Shown: one piece after another, positions 45,537 through 54,876 of the stretch | Position numbering within the stretch: the stretch's first letter is position 1 | Layout of the letters: each line of letters opens with the position of its first letter | NCBI RefSeq assembly: GCF_018263855.1 | Contig: NZ_CP073318.1 | Coordinates: 7,998,001-8,062,000, forward strand | Origin: Kutzneria sp. CA-103260 | Lineage (GTDB): Bacteria; Actinomycetota; Actinomycetes; Mycobacteriales; Pseudonocardiaceae | DNA length: 64,000 nt | Direction of reading: 5' to 3' | Notes under the pieces: model-generated | The model's input: only the letters and a program-made list of their open reading frames with translations | What the model was told of the DNA's origin: nothing | Databases searched by the model: none | Made by a program: the position numbers and the translations under genes

Positions 45537-48500
45537 TCACACGGCGTCGAACTCGGTCTCGAATTCGTCGATCTCGTCCTGGCCCAGGTCGAGCAGGGCG
45601 ACGTCGGCCGGGGCCGGCTCCGGCACGGCGGGCGCCTCCCCGTCGACGAACGCCGCGAGCCCCGCCGGCGACCGGTGCTCGAACACCTCCCGCGCGCCGA
45701 AGGCCACGCCCTCGCGCCGGGCCCGCGCGGCCAGCCGCATCGAGGTGATCGAGTCCCCGCCCAGCTCGAAGAAGCTGTCCTCGACGCCGACCCGCTCCAA
45801 CCGCAGCACCTCGGCGAACAGGCCGCATAGCACCCGCTCGGTCTCCGTGGCCGGCTCCCGGTCGGAGACGCGGCCGCCGAAATCGGGATCCGGCAACGCT
45901 TCCCGGTCGACCTTGCCGTTCGCGTTCACCGGCAGCGCATCCAGCGCCATCACCACCGCCGGCACCATGTACTCCGGCAGCAGTCCGCCGAGCTGCTCGC
46001 GCAGCCGGGCCGGATCCGCCCCGGTCGCGGACACGACGTAGCCGAGCAGGCGGCCGTCCCGGGCCACCACCACCGCCTCGTCGACGCCGGGCTGTTCGGC
46101 CAGCACCGCCTCGATCTCGCCCGGCTCGATCCGGAAGCCACGGATCTTGACCTGGTTGTCGGCCCGCCCGGCGAACACCAGCTGGCCCTCGCCGTTCCAG
46201 TACGCCACGTCGCCGGTGCGGTACATCCGCTCACCCTGGACGAACGGATCGGGGACGAAGCGCTCCGCCGTCAACGGCGTGCGGCCCAGGTAGCCGTGGG
46301 CCACCCCGGCGCCGGCGATGTAGAGATCACCGGTGACGCCTGGCGGCACCGGCCGCAGGAAGACGTCCAGCACGTACAGCCGCCGGCCCGGCAGCGGAAC
46401 GCCGATCGGCAGCGTCGGCCCCACCGGGTCGCTGGGCTCGATCATGTTCCACGACACGCAGAACGTGGTTTCCGTCGGACCGTAGGTGTGCAGGACCTGC
46501 AACGTCGGGCAGGCCTGTCGGACCCGCTCCACCGCGCCGAGCGGCACCACGTCGCCACCGGTCTGCACGTAACGCAGACCTGAGAAGGATTCCGGCGCTT
46601 CCTGGGCCAGCGCCCGGAACTGCCCGGCGGTGAAGTTCACCGCGGTGAGACCGTCGGCCACATGGGCGGCGAGCCGCTGCGCGTCGATCACGCCCGGCTC
46701 GGCCAGCATCACCCGCGCACCCGCCACCAGCGGCACCCACACCTCGAACAGCGACGGGTCGAAGGTGTGCGGGGCGTGCATCAGAATCGCGTCGCCGGGG
46801 TGCATGTTCCACAGTGGATACCCGGTCAGCCGGGCCACGCCGCCGTGCGAGACGGCCACACCCTTCGGCGTCCCGGTCGATCCGGACGTGTACATCACGT
46901 ACGCCAGATCGGTCGGCCCGACCGGCGCCAGATGGACCGGGCCGTCGACCGGCTCGTCCACGATGATCTGCTGATATTCCGTCGGAATCGAGATCCCGGC
47001 CCGGCACACCACCGCCACGACCGCGGAGTCGGCCAGCAGAAAGGCCACCCGGTCCGCCGGGTAGTCCGGGTCGACCGGCACGAACGCCGCGCCCGCCTTC
47101 CACACCGCGAGCCAGGCCGCCAGCAGCTCCACCGACCGCTCCAGCACCACCCCGACGCGGTCGCCGCGGCGCACGCCCCGATCGGCCAGGACCCGAGCCA
47201 GCCGACCGGACCACTCGTCGAGCTCCCGGAACGACAGTTCCCGGTCGCTGCCGACCACTGCCGTCGCCTCGGGCGTCTTCTCCGCCTGCTGACGGAACAG
47301 GTCCACCACCGACGGCGCGCCCAGTGCCGGGCCCGACTCGTTCCATTGCCGGACAATCAGCTCGCGCTGGGCGTCACCCATCACGTCCAGGCGGCCCACC
47401 GCTGTGCCCGGCGCCGCGATGATCCGCTCCAGCACCTGGGTGAGCCCCTGGATCGCCCCCTTGGCGACGAGGCCGTCGAGCACGTCCGGGTGGTACTGGA
47501 GTTCGAACTCCAGGCTTTCACCCGGCATGACCCCCAGCGTGATCGCGTACGGCGTCGCCTGGTGGAAGTCCCGCAGGGTGAACCGGAGACCGCCGGGGGA
47601 GTCGGATTTCGCCGTCGGGTCGGCGTAGTTCTCGAACACCACGATGGTGTCGAAGCTCGCCTCGCCGAGCTTCTGGATCTCCGGCAGCCCGAGGTGGTGG
47701 TGCGACATCAGCGCGGACTGCCGCCCCTGCAACTCGGTCAGCAGCTGGAGAACCGACTGCCCGCCGTCCAACCGCACACGCACCGGGACGGTGTTGATGA
47801 ACAGCCCCACGGTCTGCTCCGCGCCGGACAGCTCGGCCGGACGGCCCGAGACCACCGCGCCGAACACCACGTCACGGCGGCGGGCCAGCCGGGCCAGCAC
47901 CAACGCCCACGCCCCCTGGATGAGCGTGTTCAGCGTCAGGCCGTGACCGCGGGCGAACTCGGCCAGCGCGGAAGTGAACTCCCTTGAATAGCTGGCCACT
48001 TCCCGGTCCGGCAGTCCCGGCGCCCGTCCCGGCGTTTCCGGGAGCCCGAGCGCCGTTCCGTCGGCACCGGCCAACTCCGCCCGCCAGGCCGCCTTCGCGG
48101 CTTCCCGGTCCTGCCGGCCCAGCCAGGCCAGATAGTCCCCGTAGGACCCCGGGGGCCGCGGTGTCGCGCCGGCGTAGACCTGGAGCAGGTCCGCCTCGAT
48201 GATCGCCCGCGACCAGCCGTCGATGAGCAGGTGGTGGCTCGTCGTCACCAGGCAGTGCCGGTCCGGGCCGAGCCGGATCAGCGTCAGCCGCAGCAGCGGC
48301 GGCCTGGTCAGATCGAACTTCCGGGCCCGCTCCCGCTCGGCGAGCACGCTCACCTCGGCCAGCGCGTCCGGCTCGGCCAGGTGGGACAGGTCGTGTTCGG
48401 CCCAGGGCAGCGGAACCTGGCGGGGAATGAGCTGGATCGTCTCGCCGGTCTTGCGCCGCTGGAAACTCGCGCGCAGCGCCGCGTGCCGGTTGACGACGGT

Positions 48501-48683
48501 CTCCCACGCCGCGCGGAACCGCTTGGTGTCCAGGGGACCGTCGATGAACTGCGACTGCTGGATGACGTGGATGTCCGGGGCCTCGTCGTCGAGCGAGGCG
48601 TGGAAGAACATTCCCTCCTGCATCGGCGACAGCGGCCAGACTTCCGCCAGCGCCGATCCAGAGGACGTGGTCGAATTGTTCAC
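45537..48683 (-). CDS. NRPS module 3: C-A-T (dihydroxyphenylglycine)
   Basis: This single module of 1048 residues has HHLLIDGW near 153, TSGSTGTPKG near 599, and LGGDS near 974, and no epimerisation domain, so residue 3 stays L. The pocket reads D-P-F-N-Q-G-T-F-C, related to but not identical with the module 7 signature D-P-Y-H-G-G-T-L-C, so dihydroxyphenylglycine is the best call. The start is a GTG at 48683 that overlaps the stop of the preceding NRPS (GTGA); the long open frame upstream is antisense-frame noise. A separate module 3 gene is the mark of teicoplanin/ristocetin-type clusters, against the 3+3+1 split of vancomycin. Confidence 0.93.
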   Translation of the reverse strand: MNNSTTSSGSALAEVWPLSPMQEGMFFHASLDDEAPDIHVIQQSQFIDGPLDTKRFRAAWETVVNRHAALRASFQRRKTGETIQLIPRQVPLPWAEHDLSHLAEPDALAEVSVLAERERARKFDLTRPPLLRLTLIRLGPDRHCLVTTSHHLLIDGWSRAIIEADLLQVYAGATPRPPGSYGDYLAWLGRQDREAAKAAWRAELAGADGTALGLPETPGRAPGLPDREVASYSREFTSALAEFARGHGLTLNTLIQGAWALVLARLARRRDVVFGAVVSGRPAELSGAEQTVGLFINTVPVRVRLDGGQSVLQLLTELQGRQSALMSHHHLGLPEIQKLGEASFDTIVVFENYADPTAKSDSPGGLRFTLRDFHQATPYAITLGVMPGESLEFELQYHPDVLDGLVAKGAIQGLTQVLERIIAAPGTAVGRLDVMGDAQRELIVRQWNESGPALGAPSVVDLFRQQAEKTPEATAVVGSDRELSFRELDEWSGRLARVLADRGVRRGDRVGVVLERSVELLAAWLAVWKAGAAFVPVDPDYPADRVAFLLADSAVVAVVCRAGISIPTEYQQIIVDEPVDGPVHLAPVGPTDLAYVMYTSGSTGTPKGVAVSHGGVARLTGYPLWNMHPGDAILMHAPHTFDPSLFEVWVPLVAGARVMLAEPGVIDAQRLAAHVADGLTAVNFTAGQFRALAQEAPESFSGLRYVQTGGDVVPLGAVERVRQACPTLQVLHTYGPTETTFCVSWNMIEPSDPVGPTLPIGVPLPGRRLYVLDVFLRPVPPGVTGDLYIAGAGVAHGYLGRTPLTAERFVPDPFVQGERMYRTGDVAYWNGEGQLVFAGRADNQVKIRGFRIEPGEIEAVLAEQPGVDEAVVVARDGRLLGYVVSATGADPARLREQLGGLLPEYMVPAVVMALDALPVNANGKVDREALPDPDFGGRVSDREPATETERVLCGLFAEVLRLERVGVEDSFFELGGDSITSMRLAARARREGVAFGAREVFEHRSPAGLAAFVDGEAPAVPEPAPADVALLDLGQDEIDEFETEFDAV

Positions 48684-51600
48684 GATGCCCGGCCTTCGCT
48701 GAGTTCCGCTGCTAGTGCTTCGAAGCCCTCGATCTCGTCCTGGTCCAGGTCGAGGAGACTGAAGTCGGAGGCGGTGTGTCCGCCCGCGGCGGGATCGCCC
48801 GCCTGCCGGGCCAGCCCGGCCAGCGTGTCCAGCCAGGCCTGGCCCAGTCGTTCGATCTCGACCTCGTCGAGCAGGTCGCCCTGCCATTCCACCATGAGCG
48901 ACAGTCGCGGACCATCGGGCAGATCCTGGACGATCGCGTTGACTTCCAAGGCATGTGGGAGTTCCGTGCCCGGATCCGTGGCACTGCCGATGTCCCCGGC
49001 CAGCTGCCACGCCCGCACGTCGCCCTGGTCGCCGGCGACGAACCGGCCCATGTAGTTGAACCCGATCCGCGCCGACGGCAGGGCCGCCAGCGCCGCCCCC
49101 GTCTCGGCGTTGAGATGGCGCAGCAACCCGTGGCCGAGGCCGTCTCCGGGCACCGCCCGCGACTGCTCCTTGACCGCCTTCAACAGGTTCCCGGCCGCCG
49201 AACCGCCGGCCAGCACATCGGCCAGGTCGATCCCGGTCACGTCCAGCCGGACCGGATGCGTGCTGGTGAACCAGCCCACCGTGCGGGACAAGTCCATGTC
49301 CCCCACCGGATGGCGGCCGTGGCTTTCGACATCCACCAGCACCACGTCGCCGCCGCGCCAGCGGGCCACCGCACCGGCCAGCCCGGCCAGCAGAACCTCG
49401 TGCACCCCACAGTGGAAGACCGCCGGCGCCCGGCCCACCAACACCGAGGTCTGCGCTTCCGGCACCATCCACGACTGCGTGCGAACACCGCCAAGCGCGG
49501 GCGGCACCGGCTGCTCCTCCTGGCCGAGAATCGCCTGCCACGCCGGCATTTCCGCGACCCGCTCGGCGGAGACCGCCCACTGCGCCAGCAAGCCGGCCCA
49601 CCGCCGGAACGACACCGGCACCGGATCCAACGCCGGAGCCCGTCCCGCGGCCACCGCCTCGTACGCCGCTTGCAGATCCGACACCAGGACCCGCCACGAC
49701 ACCCCGTCGACCGCGAGGTGATGGGCTACCACCAGCAGGCGACCGATCCGATCCGTCCCGGCGTCCACCCACACGGCCTGGACCATCACGCCCGCCGCCG
49801 GATCCAACCGCCCCACGGCATTCGCCACGACGTCGTCGAGCGAACCGCCCTTCACGTGCGTGACCAGCCCGGCCACATTCACGGAGCCGCGCTCGCCTAC
49901 CACCAAACGTCGGTCCGCAACCCGTGCCCGCAGCATGTCGTGCGTGTCGACCACCGCCGTGAACGCCGTCACCAACGCCTTCTCGGTCAGATCCGAAGGC
50001 GCACCAACGACAACCCACTGTGCGAACCCAGGAGCCACAGCACCGTCGCCGAACATCCGCATCACCGGCGTCCAGGCGACATCGCCCACACCGTCGGCCA
50101 TCGCGGCGTGATCACGCTCCGCCGTGGGCGATTCCGCCACCAGCTGCGCGAGTCGTTCGGGAGTACGAAGTTCGAACACCTGTCGTGGAGTCAGCGAGAT
50201 GCCGTCGCGCCGTGCACGGGCCGCGAGCTGCATCGACGAGATCGAGTCCCCGCCCAGCTCCAGGAAACTGTCGCCGACCCCGACCTGTTCCAGGCCAAGC
50301 ACTTCGGCGAACACCGCGCACAGGATCCGCTCGGCCTCGGTGGCCGGTTCCCGGCCCGTCCCGGTGGTGAAGACGGGATCGGGCAGCGCGCGGCGGTCGA
50401 TCTTCCCGTGCGCCGTCAGCGGCAGGACGTCCAGCGCCATCACGGCGGCCGGCACCATGTACTGGGGCAGCCGGGACGCGAGCTCATCCCGTAGCGCCTG
50501 GGTGTCGATGTCGCCCGGCGACACATACGCCACCAAGCGGCCGTCCCGGACGGTCACCGTGGCCTGCGTGACGTTCGGATCGCTGGACAGGGCGAACTCG
50601 ACCTCACGGGGTTCGACCCGGAAGCCACGGATCTTGACCTGGTCGTCGGCCCGCCCGGCGGACACCAGTTCGCCCTGATCCGTCCAGTAAGCCAGATCCC
50701 CGGTCCGGTACATCCGCTCACCGGGCACGAACGGATCAGCCACGAACCGCTCGGCCGTCAGCGCCGAACGCCCCAGATAGCCACGGGCCACGCCGATCCC
50801 GGCCAGATACAGCTCACCGGTGACCCCCGCCGGCAACGGGCGCAGGAACGAGTCCAGCAGATAGCCGCGAACCCCCGGAACCGGCGCGCCGAACGGAATC
50901 GGGTGCTGGCCCGGCGTGAGCGGCCAGCTCATCGTCGCGCAGATGGTGGTCTCGGTCGGCCCGTAGGCATTGATCATCCGACGGTCGGCTGACAGCCGGT
51001 CCACCAGGCCCGGGGGGCAGAGCTCGCCCGCCGCCACCACCGTGTCCACCCGGGCCGGCAGCGCGTCGACGGTGGCGAGCACCGACGGCGGCGCCTTCAC
51101 CTGCGTGATGTCCCACCGCTCCAACGCATCCGTCAGCGAGGCCTGCGGTGGCAGGTCCTGGTCCGGCGGCATCACCAGCGTCGCCCCGGACAGCAGCGCC
51201 ATCATCACCTCGGAGACGATGGTGTCGAAACCGAGCGCAGCGAACTGGAGGACCCGCGACTTCGGCGTCACGACGAACCGGTCGATGTGCGCCAGCGCCA
51301 GATTCCCGAGCCCGGCGTGGGTGACGACGACCCCCTTCGGCCGTCCCGTCGACCCCGACGTGTAGATCACGTACGCCGCGTCGCGCGGACCGACGTGCGG
51401 CAACTCCGTGCCGTCGACCAGTTCCACCTCGTCGATGACCACCAGCCGGTCCGCGTACTGCGCCGGCACCGCGTCCCGCGTCTTCCCGGAGCACACCACC
51501 AACATGGGATCCGCGCTGCCGAAGATGAAAGTCTTGCGCTCGTCCGGATACGCCGGGTCCACCGGCACGAACGTGCCGCCGGCCAGCATCACGCCCAGCA

Positions 51601-54600
51601 TCCCGACCAGCCACCACGACGACCGCCCGACCACCAGGCCCACGCGGGACTCGGACTCGACGCCACGAGCCCGCAGCGCACCGGCGAACCGCAGCGACCG
51701 CTCCCACAACCGCGCGTACGACAGCTCGCCATCGCCGTCGGCCACGGCCACGCCATCCGGTCGCTGCGCGACCATCCGCCCGACCAACGTCGGCAGCGAT
51801 TCCCCGGCCACCAAAGGCGAATCCCAGTCGCGCACCGGGGCCGTGCCCACGCCGATCCGCCCCACGAGGCCGGCGGGATCGGCGGCAATCGCGTCGAGAA
51901 CACCGACGAACCAGGCCAGCAGCGAGTCGGCGACGGCCTCGTCGACCTGCCCCTGCCAGTAGGCGAGCTGGATCCGGAACCGCTCCCCCGGGATGACGCC
52001 GACGGTCAGCGGATAGTGGGTGCCCTCGATCGTGCCCAGGTACGTGTACCGGCCGGCGAAGTCGCGCGGGTAGTTCTCGAACACCAGCAGGGTGTCGAAC
52101 ACCGCGCCCGGGCCGGCCGCCTTCTGGATCTCCGTCAGCCCCAGATGCTGGTGCGGCGTCAGGGAAGTCTGTCGGCGCTGGAGGTCGGTGAGCAGGTCCG
52201 CGACCGACTGCCCGCCGGCCAGCGGCACCCGGACCGGCACCGTGTTCATCATCAGGCCCAGCATCGACTCCACGCCCGGCAGCTCCGCCGGACGGCAGGC
52301 GACGGTGGTGCCGAACACCACGTCGGTCCGCCGCGCGAGTCGCGCCAGCACCAGCGCCCAGGCGCCCTGCACCACGGTGTTCAGCGTCAGCCCGTGGTCG
52401 CGGGCCAACCGGGTCAGCCTGGCGTACAGATCCTGCGGCAGGTAGGCGACGCGGTAGTCGTAGTCCGTGGCGTCGACCGCTTTCGCGACCAGCGTCGGCT
52501 CGTCGAGGTCTGAAAGCTCGGTCTGCCAAGCCTCCAGGGCCGCGTCCTTGTCCTGACTGTCCAACCAGGACAGATAGTCACGGTAGGAGGCCCGTTCCGG
52601 GACCTGCCCGCCGCCGGCGTACGCCTCGGACACCTCGTTCAGGACCACCGCCACCGACCAGCCGTCGGTCAGGATGTGGTGGTTGACGACCAGCAGGCGG
52701 AACCGGTCCGCGGCGAGGCGGGCCAGCACCAGGCGGAACAGCGGGGCCCGGGCCAGATCGAACCGGGTCTGCTGCTCCTGTTCGGCCAGGGCCTCGACCG
52801 CGGCCTCGACATCGTTCGCGCCGGACAGGTCCACCTCCCGCCACGGCAGGGCGACGGGCCCGGCGACGGCCTGCACCGTCTTGCCCGACGAGAGTCGGTG
52901 GAAGCTCAGGCGAAGCTCGGCGTGCCGGGCGAAAACCCCTTCCCACGCGGCCCGCAGCCGGGCCGTGTCCAACGGCCCGGTCAGCTCCAGGAGCCACTGC
53001 GTCTGATAGATGTCGGGCCCCTGGTCGTCCATGCTCGACTGGAAGAGCAGGCCCGCCTGGAGCGGCGCCAGCGGCCAGACCGCCTCGGCCCCCGGAGCCA
53101 CGATCGCCAGCTCCGCCTCGTCCTCCGCGGCCAGCGTGATCAGGTCTCGATCCGCAACGCTGTCAGCCGACACGGCACCGGCCGCGGCGGCCAGCCGAGC
53201 GGGGGTCTGCTCCGCGAAGACCTGGGCCGGCGTCACGAGCAGACCGGCCTTGGCCGCACGGGCCGCGAGCCGCATCGCGACGATCGAATCCCCGCCCAAC
53301 TCGAAGAAGCCGTCGTCGACACCGGCTCGTTCCAGGCCGAGTACCTCGGCGAACAGACCGCACAGCACCCGCTCGGCCTCGGTGCCGGCCTCGCGGCCGG
53401 TGGCGTGCGCGGTGAACTCCGGCGCGGGCAGCGCCGCCCGGTCCACCTTGCCGTTGCCGGTCAGCGGCAGGGTGTCCAACTTGGTCAGCACGGCCGGGAC
53501 CATGTACTCCGGCAGCACCGCCGCAAGACGTTCCCGGACGACATCGGTGTCCACGTCGGCCACCACGTAGCCGACCAGGCGGCCGTCGAGCGCCACCACC
53601 ACGGCCTCGTGGACGTCCAACTGCGCGGTCAGCGCGGCCTCGATCTCGCCGGGCTCGATCCGGAAGCCGCGGATCTTCACCTGGTCGTCGACCCGGCCCG
53701 CGAACAGCAACTCGCCGTCGGCGGTCCATCGGGCCAGGTCACCGGTCCGGTACATCCGCGTGCCGGGGTTGGACGGGTCGGCCACGAACCGCTCCGCCGT
53801 CAGGCTCGCCCGGTCCAGATAGCCGTCGGCCAGTCCAGCGCCGGACAGGTACAGGTCGCCGATCACGTCCGGGGCCACCGGCCGCAGCGACGCGTCCAAC
53901 ACCTGCGCCTGACGGCCCGAGAGCGGACGGCCGATCGGCAACACCGAACCCAGCGCGTCCCCCGGCTCAAGCACATGCCACGTCGCGCACAGGGTCGTTT
54001 CCGTCGGCCCGTACAGATGCCGGATCCGGGCTTCGGGGCAAGCCGCGCGGACCCGCTCCACCGCGTGCACGGGCACCAGATCACCGCCGGTCAGCACCTC
54101 ACGGAGCCCGGCGAAGGATTCCGGCGATTCCTCCGCCACCGCACGGAAACTCCCCGCGGTCAGGTGCGCCCTCGTGACGCCGGACGCGACCGCCTCCCGC
54201 AGGCGACGGGCATCCACCGGCCCCGGCTCGGCGATCACCACCCGAGCGCCCGACACCAGCGGCACCCAGATCTCGAACAGGGAAGCGTCGAAGGCATACG
54301 GCGCGTGCATGAGGACCGCGTCGTCGGATTCCACCGCCCAGCCGGGATCACCGACCAACTCGGCAACACTGCGATGCGGCACGGCCACACCCTTCGGCGT
54401 GCCGGTCGAGCCGGAGGTGTACATGACGTAGGCCAGATCCGCCGGCCGCACGGTGACCGCCGGCGCGTCGCCGTCACCCGCGTCCGTGACGACGACCGGC
54501 TCGATCCCCGACGGCACACCGTCGCGCGTCGCGTCGGAGCAGACCATCAGGGACACCGCTGAATCCGCCGCCATGAACGCCACCCGCTGTGCGGGATAAG

Positions 54601-54874
54601 CGGTGTCCACCGGCACGTACGCCGCCCCCGACTGCCACACGGCGAGCAGCGCCACCACCAGGTCGGCCGAGCGGTCCATCAGCACCGCGACGCGGTCGCC
54701 ACGGCGGACGCCGCGGCCGGTCAACCGCCCGGACAACCGTCCCGCGAGCTCGGCCAGCCGCCGGTACGTCAGAACCCGATCCCCGTCGACCACGGCCACC
54801 GCGTCGGGTGTCCGCTCCACCTGGCAGGCGAACAGATCCAGCACAGTCGGCGTGGTCCGTGCTGCGGAATTCAT
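48680..54874 (-). CDS. NRPS modules 1-2: A-T-C-A-T-E (Hpg1, Tyr/Bht2)
   Basis: This 2064-residue initiation synthetase begins with an adenylation domain and has no leading C domain. Carriers have LGGDS near 525 and 1541, the C domain has HHILTDGW near 731, and the epimerisation domain has HHLAVDGVSW near 1720. A1 pocket residues are D-A-F-H-L-G-L-L-C, the hydroxyphenylglycine signature. A2 reads D-T-S-K-V-A-A-I-C, tyrosine-like in context but unusual. No epimerisation domain is in module 1 even though residue 1 is D in this family. The ATG at 54874 was chosen because GGAGG stands 6 nt upstream; an ATG at 54880 overlaps the exporter stop. Confidence 0.94.
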   Translation of the reverse strand: MNSAARTTPTVLDLFACQVERTPDAVAVVDGDRVLTYRRLAELAGRLSGRLTGRGVRRGDRVAVLMDRSADLVVALLAVWQSGAAYVPVDTAYPAQRVAFMAADSAVSLMVCSDATRDGVPSGIEPVVVTDAGDGDAPAVTVRPADLAYVMYTSGSTGTPKGVAVPHRSVAELVGDPGWAVESDDAVLMHAPYAFDASLFEIWVPLVSGARVVIAEPGPVDARRLREAVASGVTRAHLTAGSFRAVAEESPESFAGLREVLTGGDLVPVHAVERVRAACPEARIRHLYGPTETTLCATWHVLEPGDALGSVLPIGRPLSGRQAQVLDASLRPVAPDVIGDLYLSGAGLADGYLDRASLTAERFVADPSNPGTRMYRTGDLARWTADGELLFAGRVDDQVKIRGFRIEPGEIEAALTAQLDVHEAVVVALDGRLVGYVVADVDTDVVRERLAAVLPEYMVPAVLTKLDTLPLTGNGKVDRAALPAPEFTAHATGREAGTEAERVLCGLFAEVLGLERAGVDDGFFELGGDSIVAMRLAARAAKAGLLVTPAQVFAEQTPARLAAAAGAVSADSVADRDLITLAAEDEAELAIVAPGAEAVWPLAPLQAGLLFQSSMDDQGPDIYQTQWLLELTGPLDTARLRAAWEGVFARHAELRLSFHRLSSGKTVQAVAGPVALPWREVDLSGANDVEAAVEALAEQEQQTRFDLARAPLFRLVLARLAADRFRLLVVNHHILTDGWSVAVVLNEVSEAYAGGGQVPERASYRDYLSWLDSQDKDAALEAWQTELSDLDEPTLVAKAVDATDYDYRVAYLPQDLYARLTRLARDHGLTLNTVVQGAWALVLARLARRTDVVFGTTVACRPAELPGVESMLGLMMNTVPVRVPLAGGQSVADLLTDLQRRQTSLTPHQHLGLTEIQKAAGPGAVFDTLLVFENYPRDFAGRYTYLGTIEGTHYPLTVGVIPGERFRIQLAYWQGQVDEAVADSLLAWFVGVLDAIAADPAGLVGRIGVGTAPVRDWDSPLVAGESLPTLVGRMVAQRPDGVAVADGDGELSYARLWERSLRFAGALRARGVESESRVGLVVGRSSWWLVGMLGVMLAGGTFVPVDPAYPDERKTFIFGSADPMLVVCSGKTRDAVPAQYADRLVVIDEVELVDGTELPHVGPRDAAYVIYTSGSTGRPKGVVVTHAGLGNLALAHIDRFVVTPKSRVLQFAALGFDTIVSEVMMALLSGATLVMPPDQDLPPQASLTDALERWDITQVKAPPSVLATVDALPARVDTVVAAGELCPPGLVDRLSADRRMINAYGPTETTICATMSWPLTPGQHPIPFGAPVPGVRGYLLDSFLRPLPAGVTGELYLAGIGVARGYLGRSALTAERFVADPFVPGERMYRTGDLAYWTDQGELVSAGRADDQVKIRGFRVEPREVEFALSSDPNVTQATVTVRDGRLVAYVSPGDIDTQALRDELASRLPQYMVPAAVMALDVLPLTAHGKIDRRALPDPVFTTGTGREPATEAERILCAVFAEVLGLEQVGVGDSFLELGGDSISSMQLAARARRDGISLTPRQVFELRTPERLAQLVAESPTAERDHAAMADGVGDVAWTPVMRMFGDGAVAPGFAQWVVVGAPSDLTEKALVTAFTAVVDTHDMLRARVADRRLVVGERGSVNVAGLVTHVKGGSLDDVVANAVGRLDPAAGVMVQAVWVDAGTDRIGRLLVVAHHLAVDGVSWRVLVSDLQAAYEAVAAGRAPALDPVPVSFRRWAGLLAQWAVSAERVAEMPAWQAILGQEEQPVPPALGGVRTQSWMVPEAQTSVLVGRAPAVFHCGVHEVLLAGLAGAVARWRGGDVVLVDVESHGRHPVGDMDLSRTVGWFTSTHPVRLDVTGIDLADVLAGGSAAGNLLKAVKEQSRAVPGDGLGHGLLRHLNAETGAALAALPSARIGFNYMGRFVAGDQGDVRAWQLAGDIGSATDPGTELPHALEVNAIVQDLPDGPRLSLMVEWQGDLLDEVEIERLGQAWLDTLAGLARQAGDPAAGGHTASDFSLLDLDQDEIEGFEALAAELSEGRAS

Positions 54875-54876
54875 CG

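Noticed and set aside
48684..50018. Extension of the module 3 NRPS frame upstream into the module 2 E domain
   Set aside because: The sequence before the GTG at 48683 is out-of-frame noise from the preceding gene; the C domain begins at the GTG.
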